Below, piece by piece: positions 5,853 through 13,921 of a DNA stretch of 30,328 nucleotides. Source of the stretch: a virus; the IMG/VR virus record IMGVR_UViG_3300022929_000126, positions 1-30,328 of that record; one strand, written 5' to 3'. The notes beneath the pieces were generated by a model. The model did not search any database. It was not told where the DNA came from and saw only the letters and a list, made by a program, of their open reading frames with translations. A program made the translations under genes and the position numbers. Numbering within the stretch: the stretch's first letter is position 1; each line of letters starts with the position of its first letter.

Positions 5853-6293
5853 ATGCCTAAAGGATTTGGATATGGTGGTGAGTCCGCCAATCAAGAAAAA
5901 AAGAACTTAAACAAAGATATGCCTGTTGTAAAACAAGCGTCTTGGATGTCAAAACATTCTATAGCTGCAGGCTCTCCTGTTGCTATGGGTGGATCTTATA
6001 AGGGATCTGCTATGGAAATGAAAGGTGGAAAAAAGAAGGCTAAGAAAAAAGAAGATGATTTTGATTATACCCCTTCAATACCTGACTTTTTCCCAACAGG
6101 TACTATGGTAACTGAAACAATTGGTGCCGGAACAGGTAAGCCATTTTACGAAAAACCAGCGGCCGGTGGTGGCTATGTGCCTAAAGAAGTGGGCGAACCA
6201 CTAGTGGGCGGAGGAAAAGTTCTTGAATCCAAAAGAGTTGGTTCAAGGAAAAAAGTTCTACAAAAAGTAAGAGCACTAAAATATAAATCGTAG
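5853..6293 (+). CDS. Basic, Gly/Lys-rich disordered protein
   Basis: A 146-residue protein with long low-complexity stretches: Gly/Met/Ser around residues 38-58, a basic run GGKKKAKKKEDD near 58-69, a Pro-rich middle (TPSIPDFFPTG), and a basic C-terminus (VGSRKKVLQKVRALKYKS). It has no recognised domain. The composition suggests an unfolded, possibly nucleic-acid-contacting or virion-internal protein. It starts 11 bases after the metallopeptidase stop and ends three bases before the holin start. Confidence 0.65.
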   Translation: MPKGFGYGGESANQEKKNLNKDMPVVKQASWMSKHSIAAGSPVAMGGSYKGSAMEMKGGKKKAKKKEDDFDYTPSIPDFFPTGTMVTETIGAGTGKPFYEKPAAGGGYVPKEVGEPLVGGGKVLESKRVGSRKKVLQKVRALKYKS

Positions 6294-6296
6294 TAA

Positions 6297-6677
6297 ATGT
6301 GGAAATTACTAGTTGGGTTATTAAAAGGTAACAACGGAAATAAATCTGTTGCAGGTGGCCTAGCTTGGGAAATACGGGAAGCTATTAAAGGCAAAGAGTT
6401 AGACCCTAAAGAATTAATTGAAATACAAACTAAAATAAATGAGATTGAAGCCCAGCACAGAACTATATTTGTTGCTGGGTGGCGTCCATTTATAGGGTGG
6501 ATTTGTGGAATAGCTTTAATGTATAATTTTGTAATAAGAGATTTATTTATATGGGTAGTAAAACCAGAAAGTGTACCTCCTGCATTACAAATGGAACATT
6601 TAATGACTGTTTTGTTAGGTATGCTAGGTCTAGGAGGCCTTAGGACCTTTGAAAAAATAAAAGATAAATCAAAGTAA
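6297..6677 (+). CDS. Holin of the three-transmembrane type (Holin_3TMs family)
   Basis: A 126-residue membrane protein that would form or trigger holes in the inner membrane at lysis. An N-terminal amphipathic segment (WKLLVGLLKG) is followed by a helical region, then hydrophobic segments at about 57-88 (FVAGWRPFIGWICGIALMYN and beyond) and 101-116 (LMTVLLGMLGLGGL). The motifs AGWRPFIGW and LLGMLGLGGLRTFEK are hallmarks of the Holin_3TMs family found in many phages. No recognisable endolysin is adjacent. The HExxH protein at 5524 and the membrane proteins at 4220 and 4703 are possible lysis partners. Confidence 0.88.
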   Translation: MWKLLVGLLKGNNGNKSVAGGLAWEIREAIKGKELDPKELIEIQTKINEIEAQHRTIFVAGWRPFIGWICGIALMYNFVIRDLFIWVVKPESVPPALQMEHLMTVLLGMLGLGGLRTFEKIKDKSK

Positions 6678-6702
6678 TAATAATTAATTTAAATTTAATC
6701 AA

Positions 6703-6960
6703 ATGAAAAAAGTAGAAGAAAAAAAAGTAACAGAAGAGCAATTAGCTAAAATTAAAGACCAACAGATTTCAATGAGTAATAAATTGAGGGATGTAGGATT
6801 CTTAGAACAACAAAAGCATGTGCTATTACATGAATACTCTGGGCTAGTTCAAGAAATGGAAGAGTATAAAAAAGAGTTAGAAAAAGAATACGGGGCTATA
6901 AGTGTAGATTTAGAAACTGGAATTTACACAGAAATAGATCAATCAGAAATTAAACAATAA
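6703..6960 (+). CDS. Coiled-coil hypothetical protein
   Basis: An 85-residue, highly charged helical protein: Lys/Glu-rich start (KKVEEKKVTEEQLAKIKDQQ), a break at RDVGFLEQQKH and a second heptad-like helix (HEYSGLVQEMEEYKKELEKE), ending in a short acidic beta-like tail. It resembles small phage proteins that form coiled coils. No enzymatic motif is present. It lies between the holin and the packaging genes, with the A/T leader described at 6689. Confidence 0.65.
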   Translation: MKKVEEKKVTEEQLAKIKDQQISMSNKLRDVGFLEQQKHVLLHEYSGLVQEMEEYKKELEKEYGAISVDLETGIYTEIDQSEIKQ

Positions 6961-6966
6961 AATAAA

Positions 6967-7197
6967 ATGTCAAGTATTATAAGAAAGATCAGTATCGGAG
7001 CTGATTATAAAAATGATGCTATGCATTACTCTATAGGGCAAGAAGTCTACGGTGGTCATAAAATAGCTTATATCATATTTGAAGATACTGACGGTTCTTA
7101 TAATATTCATATTAAAAAAGATGATGAGGTAGTGCCATGGAAAAAGTTCAATACTAATATGGCAATCTCTGTAGAATATGATTTAAAATATGAATAG
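6967..7197 (+). CDS. Conserved hypothetical protein before GroES-like gene
   Basis: A 76-residue alpha/beta protein. It begins MSSIIRKISIGADYKNDAMH, followed by IGQEVYGGHKIAYIIFEDTD, then KIxxKDDEV-type residues, FNTNMAISVEYDL and a short end. The pattern ISIG-x-DYKN...AMHY...G...I and the end FN-x-NM-x-ISVEY is one I recall in marine phage proteins located just upstream of packaging genes. It overlaps the next gene by eight bases. No function is known to me. Confidence 0.65.
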   Translation: MSSIIRKISIGADYKNDAMHYSIGQEVYGGHKIAYIIFEDTDGSYNIHIKKDDEVVPWKKFNTNMAISVEYDLKYE

Positions 7198-7795
7198 TCT
7201 TTATGATTTTATTGTTGAACCTATTGGCGAAAGATATAATAATACTATAGAAGTAGACAATTTAAAGCTAATTTTAAATACAAAAATTGAATCTTTTAAG
7301 TTTGTAAATAAAACGGCTAAGGTAATAAGTACTCCACTTGCTTACAAAACTGTAATAAAGCCTGGAGATCACGTAATTATACATCATAACGTATTTAGAA
7401 GGTATTACGATATTAGGGGGAAAGAAAAAAATAGTAGTAAATATTTTAAAGACAATCTTTATTTTTGCCAACCCGATCAAATATATATGTATAAAAAACA
7501 AAATAAATGGGAATCTTTTATGGACCGTTGTTTTGTAAAACCAATTTTAAATAGAGACAATTTAACTCTAGATAAAACTAAAAGCCTTGTTGGTATATTA
7601 AGATATGGTAATAGTGTCTTAAATAAGCTTAAAATAGCTCCTGGTGACCTAGTGGGGTATACGCCAAATAGTGAATGGGAATTTATTATTGATAATGAGC
7701 TTTTATATTGTATGAAATCAAATGATATTGTTATTAAATATGAACATCAAGGAAACGAAATTAAATATAATCCAAGCTGGGCAAAAAGCAGTTGA
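7190..7795 (+). CDS. Tandem GroES-like (two-barrel) protein
   Basis: A 201-residue protein that reads as two GroES-type beta barrels. The first (about 5-102) has DFIVEPI, KVISTP, then IKPGDHVIIHHN at 56-67 and DNLYFCQPDQIYMY at 88-101. The second (about 113-187) has CFVKPI, GILRYG, IAPGDLVGYT at 149-158 and NELLYCMKSNDIVIKY at 169-184. These match the GroES order of initial strand, gene-core strand, KxGD turn and closing I-M-S-E-S-D-I-type strand. A recognisable GG[IL]xL mobile-loop motif is not evident in either half. It could be a modified co-chaperonin, or a GroES-fold structural/adaptor protein. It overlaps neighbours on both sides and leads into the terminase genes, which suggests a role in head assembly. 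Fold call is by motif reading only. Confidence 0.65.
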   Translation: MNSLYDFIVEPIGERYNNTIEVDNLKLILNTKIESFKFVNKTAKVISTPLAYKTVIKPGDHVIIHHNVFRRYYDIRGKEKNSSKYFKDNLYFCQPDQIYMYKKQNKWESFMDRCFVKPILNRDNLTLDKTKSLVGILRYGNSVLNKLKIAPGDLVGYTPNSEWEFIIDNELLYCMKSNDIVIKYEHQGNEIKYNPSWAKSS

Positions 7796-8006
7796 GGAAT
7801 TAATAAAAGTGGCCAAGGAAGCTATTGTAGATAGTGATGATGATATTAGTGCTGATAGATTAAAAAATGCGGCAGCTACAAAAAAATTAGCCATATTTGA
7901 TGCATTTGAAATTCTTACAAGAATAGAATCAGAAAAAAAATTATTAGAAAATAATGACACAGCTTCAAAGCAATTTGGAGGGTTTGCTGAAAAAAGATCT
8001 AAATAA
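7740..8006 (+). CDS. Small protein before large terminase; candidate small terminase subunit
   Basis: An 88-residue helical protein (MNIKETKLNIIQAGQKAVEE..., then LKNAAATKKLAIFDAFEILTRI and a charged end). I chose the ATG at 7740 because it follows TTATTAAAT and matches the local start style; an in-frame ATG at 7722 would add six residues (MILLLN) that look like spill-over from the upstream gene. The segment SADRLKNAAATKKLAIFDAF is one I recognise from proteins directly upstream of terminase genes in marine Bacteroidetes-type phages. Position and helical nature make it a candidate DNA-recognition (small) terminase subunit, but no helix-turn-helix is clear. Its stop overlaps the terminase start (TAATG). 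Confidence 0.65.
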   Translation: MNIKETKLNIIQAGQKAVEELIKVAKEAIVDSDDDISADRLKNAAATKKLAIFDAFEILTRIESEKKLLENNDTASKQFGGFAEKRSK

Positions 8007-10225
8007 TGTATCAACAAACATTATATAAAGTATTAGATAAACATATAAAACCTAATACTTTAAAAAGATTAAATAGATTAAAAAAATTTAATTACGGCTA
8101 TAATAAAGAGTACGACTTAGTAGTTATAAGTAAAGATGGTACGATTGGTGAGATATATGAAATTCAAAATCTAAAAATTGCCTTACCATTAATAGATAAA
8201 GCTTATCAAAGAAGTAAAGTTAAAGCAGACCAATATTGGGAAAAACTTTTTTTTCCAGAACAATTAATTAAAATAAAGTCTGTATTTGATTGGAATAAAC
8301 ACCCAGATAGCTTTAAAGAAAATTGGTACGATTATATTGATAATGAATTTAAATATAGAAATGAAGGATTTGCGTTTTATAATAAAGGTATTCCAACTTA
8401 TATTACTGGTTCTCATTATATGTACTTGCAACACACCAAGATTGATGTTGGGGCAGCAGACTTTAGGGAATCAAATAGACTATTCTTTATATTTTGGGAA
8501 GCCTGTAAGGCCGATGAAAGATGTTATGGCATTATCTATCTCAAAAATAGACGGTCTGGATTTAGCTTTATGGGATCGTCGGAAGCTGTTAACCAGGCAA
8601 CAATATCAAGCGATGCTAGATTTGGAATTTTATCGAAGACGGGTGCAGATGCAAAAAAAATGTTTACCGATAAAGTTGTACCCATATCCACAAACTACCC
8701 GTTTTTTTTCAAGCCAATACAAGACGGAATGGATAGGCCGAAAACAGAGCTCGCATATAGAGTTCCAGCATCAAAATTAACTAGGAAAAAAATTGAAATA
8801 GGAGAAGAGCTGGAAGATATTGATGGCTTAGATACAACCATTGACTGGAAAAACACAGGGGATAACAGTTATGATGGTGAAAAATTAAAATTATTGATTC
8901 ATGATGAATCTGGTAAATGGGAACGCCCTGATAATATATTAAATAATTGGCGCGTAACTAAAACTACTTTAAGATTAGGAAGCAAGATAGTTGGTAAGTG
9001 TATGATGGGATCTACATCAAATGCGTTAGATAAAGGAGGTGAAAACTTTAAAAAACTTTATAATGGCTCGGATGTTACAAAAAGAAACCGCAATGGACAG
9101 ACTAGTACAGGACTATATAGTTTGTTCATACCTATGGAATGGAATTACGAAGGATTCATTGACATGTATGGATTACCTGTATTCGACACCCCTGATGAAA
9201 AAGTCAAAGGGATTGATGGCCAATGGATTGACACTGGGGTAATTGAGTACTGGCAAAATGAAGTAGAAGGATTAAAATCCGATCAAGATGCTTTAAATGA
9301 ATTTTATAGACAATTTCCAAGAACACAAGAACACGCCTTTAGGGATGAAGCGAAACAATCATTGTTTAATTTGTCAAAAATATATGAACAAATAGATTAT
9401 GTTGAAGAAGCTAAATATAGTGGTTTAGTTACTCAGGGTAATTTTCAATGGGAAAATGGTATAAAAGATACTAAAGTAATTTTTATGCCAAATAAAAATG
9501 GTAGGTTTTTTATTACGTGGACACCTCCGTATCATTTGCAAAATAAAGTTATTATAAAAAATGGTATAAAATACCCCGGCAATGAAGACTTTGGGGCTTT
9601 TGGATGTGATAGTTACGATATATCGGGTACAGTAGATGGGAGAGGATCAAAAGGGGCTTTGCATGGGTTAACAAAATTTACTATGGCTGATGTGCCGCCA
9701 AACCAATTTTTTTTAGAATATATTGCTAGACCTGATAATACTGAAATATTTTTTGAAGATGTTTTAATGGCTTTAGTTTTTTATGGTATGCCAATATTAG
9801 CAGAAAATAATAAACCTAGATTATTATATTATATTAAAAGAAGAGGTTATAGGGGTTACTCAATGAATAGACCCGACAAAGTATATAATAAATTATCTGT
9901 AACCGAAAGAGAAATAGGTGGCGTACCGAACTCTAGTGAAGACATGAAACAATCCCATGCCGCCGCAATTGAAACTTATATTAATGACCATGTGGGTTTT
10001 AATAATGATAGTTACGGAAATATGTATTTTATTAGAACTTTAAATGATTGGGCTAAATTTAATTTAAATAACAGAACAAAGCACGATGCTTCTATTAGTT
10101 CTGGATTAGCTATTATGGCTTGTAATAAAAATAGATATGCACCAATTTCTAAAAGAACGTTTGAGCCAGTAAGCTTGCAAATAAGAAAATATAATAACGA
10201 TGGAGTTACGTCAAAAATAATTTAA
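8006..10225 (+). CDS. terL: Large terminase subunit (packaging ATPase/nuclease)
   Basis: A 739-residue DNA-packaging motor. The ATPase half holds an atypical P-loop region KNRRSGFSFM at 180-189, a Walker B LKLLIHDE at 294-301 with Asp300-Glu301, and a coupling motif GSTSN at 335-339. The nuclease half has the RNase H-like signature GCDSYD with Asp535 and Asp538, and a later acidic position near Asp646 (SSEDMKQ). The missing classic GxxxxGK[ST] in Walker A is common in divergent phage terminases. The protein translocates DNA into the prohead and cuts it. It directly precedes the portal gene, as usual. Confidence 0.92.
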   Translation: MYQQTLYKVLDKHIKPNTLKRLNRLKKFNYGYNKEYDLVVISKDGTIGEIYEIQNLKIALPLIDKAYQRSKVKADQYWEKLFFPEQLIKIKSVFDWNKHPDSFKENWYDYIDNEFKYRNEGFAFYNKGIPTYITGSHYMYLQHTKIDVGAADFRESNRLFFIFWEACKADERCYGIIYLKNRRSGFSFMGSSEAVNQATISSDARFGILSKTGADAKKMFTDKVVPISTNYPFFFKPIQDGMDRPKTELAYRVPASKLTRKKIEIGEELEDIDGLDTTIDWKNTGDNSYDGEKLKLLIHDESGKWERPDNILNNWRVTKTTLRLGSKIVGKCMMGSTSNALDKGGENFKKLYNGSDVTKRNRNGQTSTGLYSLFIPMEWNYEGFIDMYGLPVFDTPDEKVKGIDGQWIDTGVIEYWQNEVEGLKSDQDALNEFYRQFPRTQEHAFRDEAKQSLFNLSKIYEQIDYVEEAKYSGLVTQGNFQWENGIKDTKVIFMPNKNGRFFITWTPPYHLQNKVIIKNGIKYPGNEDFGAFGCDSYDISGTVDGRGSKGALHGLTKFTMADVPPNQFFLEYIARPDNTEIFFEDVLMALVFYGMPILAENNKPRLLYYIKRRGYRGYSMNRPDKVYNKLSVTEREIGGVPNSSEDMKQSHAAAIETYINDHVGFNNDSYGNMYFIRTLNDWAKFNLNNRTKHDASISSGLAIMACNKNRYAPISKRTFEPVSLQIRKYNNDGVTSKII

Positions 10226-10229
10226 ATAA

Positions 10230-12644
10230 ATGGTTTATACAAATTACAATAGTTCATTTCCGGACCAAGTGGTATCTGACGAAATAAAAAATAGTTACGA
10301 CTATGGGCTACAAGTGGGGCAAGCTATTGAAAATGAATGGTTTAGGCAAGACACAGGCGGCGACCGTTATTTACAAAATTTTCAAAACTACCATAACCTT
10401 AGATTATACGCTAGGGGCGAACAATCTGTTCAGAAATATAAAGATGAATTATCTATAAATGGTGATTTGTCTTATTTAAATTTAGATTGGAAAATAGTAC
10501 CTATAATACCTAAGTTTGTTGATATTATAGTAAATGGAATGGTGGACAAAGGTTATGAAATTAAAGCTTTCGCAAACGATCCATTTGCTTTAGAAGAGAG
10601 AACGCAGTTTGCTTTTAGAGCAATGCGCGATATTCAAAATAGGGAATATATTGAAAAATTAAATCAAGCTACAGGCCAAAATTTTTATGCAAGTGCTGAT
10701 CCAAAAGCTTTACCCGCAACAAGAGAAGAATTAGATGTAATGTTGCAGTTAGATTACAAGCAAAGCATTGAAATAGCAGAGGAGGAAGTTATAAATAATG
10801 TTTTTGAATTTAATAAATATCAAGAAACAAAAAGAAAAATAGCATATGATTTAACTGTGTTAGGAATAGGTGCTTCTAAAACAAGTTTTAATTTATCTGA
10901 GGGTATAAAAGTTAATTATGTAGACCCCGCGGCTCTTGTTTATTCTTATACAGAAGATCCTAATTTTGACGATATATATTATGTTGGAGAAGTTAAAAAC
11001 CTAAGTCTTTCTGAAGTAAAAAAACAATTTCCTAATTTAACTAGTTCTGAATTAGAAGAAATTCAAAAATATAGAGGGCCAAGTAATTATAGTAATTACG
11101 TAAGAAATTATAGTGGTAATAATGATGATAATTTAGTTTCTATATTATTTTTTGAATATAAAACTTATGCTAACCAAGTATTTAAATTAAAATACACTGA
11201 TCAAGGTTTAGAAAAAGTATTAGAAAAAAATGATGAATTTAATCCGCCTGAAAGCGATAATTTTGAAAGGATTAGCAGAAGTATTGAAGTATTATATACA
11301 GGGGCTAAAGTTTTAGGAATGCCTAAAATATTAGAATGGAATTTATCAGAAAATATGACCCGCCCTTATGGCAATGTTACTAAGGTTAACATGAATTACT
11401 CTATTTGTGCGCCTAGATTATATAAGGGAAGAATTGATTCGGTTGTAAGCAAGATAACTTCTTTTGCAGATATGATTCAATTAACTCATTTAAAGCTACA
11501 ACAAGTTTTATCTAGAGTTGTACCAGATGGGGTATATTTAGACATGGACGGGCTAGCCGAAGTTGATTTAGGTAATGGAACCAATTATAATCCTGCAGAA
11601 GCGCTGAATATGTATTTCCAAACTGGTAGTATTGTTGGGCGCTCATTAACACAAGAGGGAGATTTAAATAGAGGCAAAGTACCAATTCAAGAATTACAGA
11701 CTTCAAATGGTATGTCTAAAATTTCTGCTTTAATTCAAACTTATCAATATTATTTACAAATGATAAGAGATACTACTGGATTAAATGAAGCTGTAGATGG
11801 TAGTTCTCCCGATAAAAATGCTTTAGTTGGCTTGCAAAAAATGGCTGCAGCAAATTCAAATGTAGCTGTTAGACATATATTAAAAGCTTTAATGTATATT
11901 ACTATAAGAAACGCAGAAAATATTGGTCTTAGAGTAAATGATGCTTTGCAATTTCCTTTAACCAAAGAAGCGTTATTAAGTAGTATTAATACTTTTAACG
12001 TAAAAACGCTAGAAGAAATTGCAAGTTTAGATATACATAATTTTGGTATATTTTTAGAATTAGAACCAGATGCTGAAGAGAAGGCATTACTTGAACAAAA
12101 TATTCAAGTTTCATTACAACAGAATTCTATTAATCTTGAAGATGCTATTGATATTAGAGAAATAAGAAATATTAAATTGGCTAATCAAGTATTAAAATTA
12201 AGAAGAACTAAAAGAGCAGAACAACAACAAGCTGCTCAATTAGCTAATATTCAAGCACAAGGCCAATCTAATGCACAAGCTTCTGAAGCGGCGGCATTGG
12301 CTGAAGTACAAAAACAACAAGCACTAGCTGAAACAAAAGTACAAATTGAAAAAGCAAAGTCTGAATTTGAAATAAATAAAATGGAACAAGAAGCTTTAAT
12401 TAAAAAACAATTAATGGGTGAAGAGTTCCAATATAAAATGAGGCTTGCCCAAATACAAGCAGACGCGCAAGCAGCAAAAGAAAAACAAATAGAAGACCGT
12501 AAAGATCAAAGAGTTAAAATTCAAGGAACTCAACAGTCTGAACTTATAGATCAAAGAAAAAACGATCTATTACCTAAAGATTTTGAATCATCAGGTAATG
12601 ATAATCTAGGTGGGTTTGGATTAGAGCAATTTGAACCAAGGTAA
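10230..12644 (+). CDS. Portal protein (crAss-like type)
   Basis: An 804-residue protein that would form the 12-fold ring at the capsid vertex through which DNA passes. The N-terminal half is typical of the long portals of crAss-like and related marine phages: an early YARGEQ motif followed by YLNLDWKIVPIIPKFVDIIV and NGMVDKGYE. The middle has an ATQ-like helical region (IAYDLTVLGIGASKTSFN), and residues about 650-765 are a long Gln/Ala/Lys-rich coiled coil (for example RAEQQQAAQLANIQAQG). The extended helical C-terminus likely reaches into the head or barrel. It begins four bases after the terminase stop and precedes the scaffold gene. Confidence 0.88.
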   Translation: MVYTNYNSSFPDQVVSDEIKNSYDYGLQVGQAIENEWFRQDTGGDRYLQNFQNYHNLRLYARGEQSVQKYKDELSINGDLSYLNLDWKIVPIIPKFVDIIVNGMVDKGYEIKAFANDPFALEERTQFAFRAMRDIQNREYIEKLNQATGQNFYASADPKALPATREELDVMLQLDYKQSIEIAEEEVINNVFEFNKYQETKRKIAYDLTVLGIGASKTSFNLSEGIKVNYVDPAALVYSYTEDPNFDDIYYVGEVKNLSLSEVKKQFPNLTSSELEEIQKYRGPSNYSNYVRNYSGNNDDNLVSILFFEYKTYANQVFKLKYTDQGLEKVLEKNDEFNPPESDNFERISRSIEVLYTGAKVLGMPKILEWNLSENMTRPYGNVTKVNMNYSICAPRLYKGRIDSVVSKITSFADMIQLTHLKLQQVLSRVVPDGVYLDMDGLAEVDLGNGTNYNPAEALNMYFQTGSIVGRSLTQEGDLNRGKVPIQELQTSNGMSKISALIQTYQYYLQMIRDTTGLNEAVDGSSPDKNALVGLQKMAAANSNVAVRHILKALMYITIRNAENIGLRVNDALQFPLTKEALLSSINTFNVKTLEEIASLDIHNFGIFLELEPDAEEKALLEQNIQVSLQQNSINLEDAIDIREIRNIKLANQVLKLRRTKRAEQQQAAQLANIQAQGQSNAQASEAAALAEVQKQQALAETKVQIEKAKSEFEINKMEQEALIKKQLMGEEFQYKMRLAQIQADAQAAKEKQIEDRKDQRVKIQGTQQSELIDQRKNDLLPKDFESSGNDNLGGFGLEQFEPR

Positions 12645-12650
12645 ATTTTT

Positions 12651-12682
12651 TTATTAATTAATTTTATATTATTATATCATGG
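12651..12682 (+). promoter_or_regulatory. A/T leader shared with the gene at 15442
   Basis: The bases before the scaffold gene include TATTAATTA and end ATTATATCATGGC. The bases before the gene at 15442 have the same pieces: TTTTTATTAATTA and ATTATATCATGGC. The shared 3' piece covers 13 bases including the start codon. The leader at 4703 ends similarly (ATATCATGG). These are probable translation-initiation leaders or late promoters. No Shine-Dalgarno is present. The match is seen by eye; its function is inferred. Confidence 0.35.
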
Positions 12683-13905
12683 CAGAAGTACAAGTAAGAC
12701 AAGAGGGGGAATTTAAAATGAAAAAACCCACAAAACCAAAAAATTTAGTGCAAGAGCAAAAAATTACAAAAGTTGAATTAAAAGACTCAGAACCACTAGA
12801 TAAAGTACAAGAAGAAGTTACCAAAGTGGTAATCCCTAATGAACAAAAAACAGAAGAAAATGCCGTTCAAGAGTCAAGCACAGAGAAGGTGGATGTATCT
12901 AACCAATCCGGAGATGGCAAAAAAATGGGAGAAGGAAACGCCGAAGAGCAAGTTGCTTCCAAAGAAAGTCAAAAAGAAGAAGTAGAGTCTCCTATAAAAT
13001 TAGTAGAAGCCGAAACGAGTGAAAGCAATGAAACAAAATTTGCTGAACCAGAACAAAAAGAAGTATTAGAAGAAACAAAAGCGCCTGAATTACCAGAAGG
13101 AATAGATAAACTTGTTAAGTTTATGAAAGAAACAGGTGGTACAGTCCAGGATTATGCAAGATTAAATGCGGATTATTCAAACGTTGATAATAATACTTTA
13201 TTAAAAGAATATTATAAACAAACAAAACCTCATTTAGATCAAGAAGACATCGATATTTTATTGGATGATTTTTCTTATGATGAAGAAATAGATGAGGATA
13301 AGGATATACGCAAAAAGAAAATTGCGTTTAAAGAAGAGGTTGCAAAAGCCAAAAACTTTTTGGAAGAAACAAAGAGTAAGTATTATGAGGAAATTAAATT
13401 AAGACCTGGTATTACTCAAGAACAACAAAAAGCTATGGATTTTTTCAATCGCTATAATCAAGAAGAACAAAGTAGAAAGTCTATTATAAACAGGTTTGAA
13501 AAGGTTACTGATAATTATTTTTCCAACAATTTCGAAGGTTTCGATTTTAATGTAGGAACTAAAAAATTTAAGTATTCTGTAAAAGATCCTGTTGCCGTGT
13601 CTGACAGCCAGAAAAATTTATCAAAGTTCGTTGAGACGTTCTTAAACGATCAAGGTGAATTACAAGACCCTGGAGGTTACCACAAGGCTCTCTATGCCGC
13701 TAGGAATACTGACCAAATTGTAAATCATTTCTATGAGCAGGGCCGTGCCGATGCTATTAAAGAACAGATTGCTAAAACTAAAAACATTACAACTGAGCCA
13801 AGACAAACGGCCGGCGGTGATGTATTTATTAATGGATTAAAGGTTAGGGCTATTAGTGGAGCTGATTCTAGTAAACTAAAAATAAAAACAAAAAGATTTA
13901 ACTAA
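12679..13905 (+). CDS. Capsid scaffolding/core protein, putative
   Basis: A 408-residue protein. Residues about 1-130 are Glu/Lys/Gln-rich low complexity, followed by a helical, strongly charged middle (for example IDILLDDFSYDEEIDEDKDI and KIAFKEEVAKAKNF), and a folded C-terminus with GGDVFINGLKVRAISG then SSKLKIKTKRFN. A charged helical protein between portal and major capsid genes is the expected position and composition of a scaffolding protein, which guides prohead assembly and then leaves or is cleaved. The GGDVFINGLKVRAI ending is one I recognise in the same slot in related phages. No protease motif is seen, so prohead maturation would need another enzyme. Confidence 0.75.
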   Translation: MAEVQVRQEGEFKMKKPTKPKNLVQEQKITKVELKDSEPLDKVQEEVTKVVIPNEQKTEENAVQESSTEKVDVSNQSGDGKKMGEGNAEEQVASKESQKEEVESPIKLVEAETSESNETKFAEPEQKEVLEETKAPELPEGIDKLVKFMKETGGTVQDYARLNADYSNVDNNTLLKEYYKQTKPHLDQEDIDILLDDFSYDEEIDEDKDIRKKKIAFKEEVAKAKNFLEETKSKYYEEIKLRPGITQEQQKAMDFFNRYNQEEQSRKSIINRFEKVTDNYFSNNFEGFDFNVGTKKFKYSVKDPVAVSDSQKNLSKFVETFLNDQGELQDPGGYHKALYAARNTDQIVNHFYEQGRADAIKEQIAKTKNITTEPRQTAGGDVFINGLKVRAISGADSSKLKIKTKRFN

Positions 13906-13921
13906 TTAAAAAAATTTAAAA

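Noticed and set aside
8286-8780. Plus-strand open frame within the terminase gene
   Set aside because: It is out of frame with the terminase that carries Walker B and nuclease motifs in the same region.
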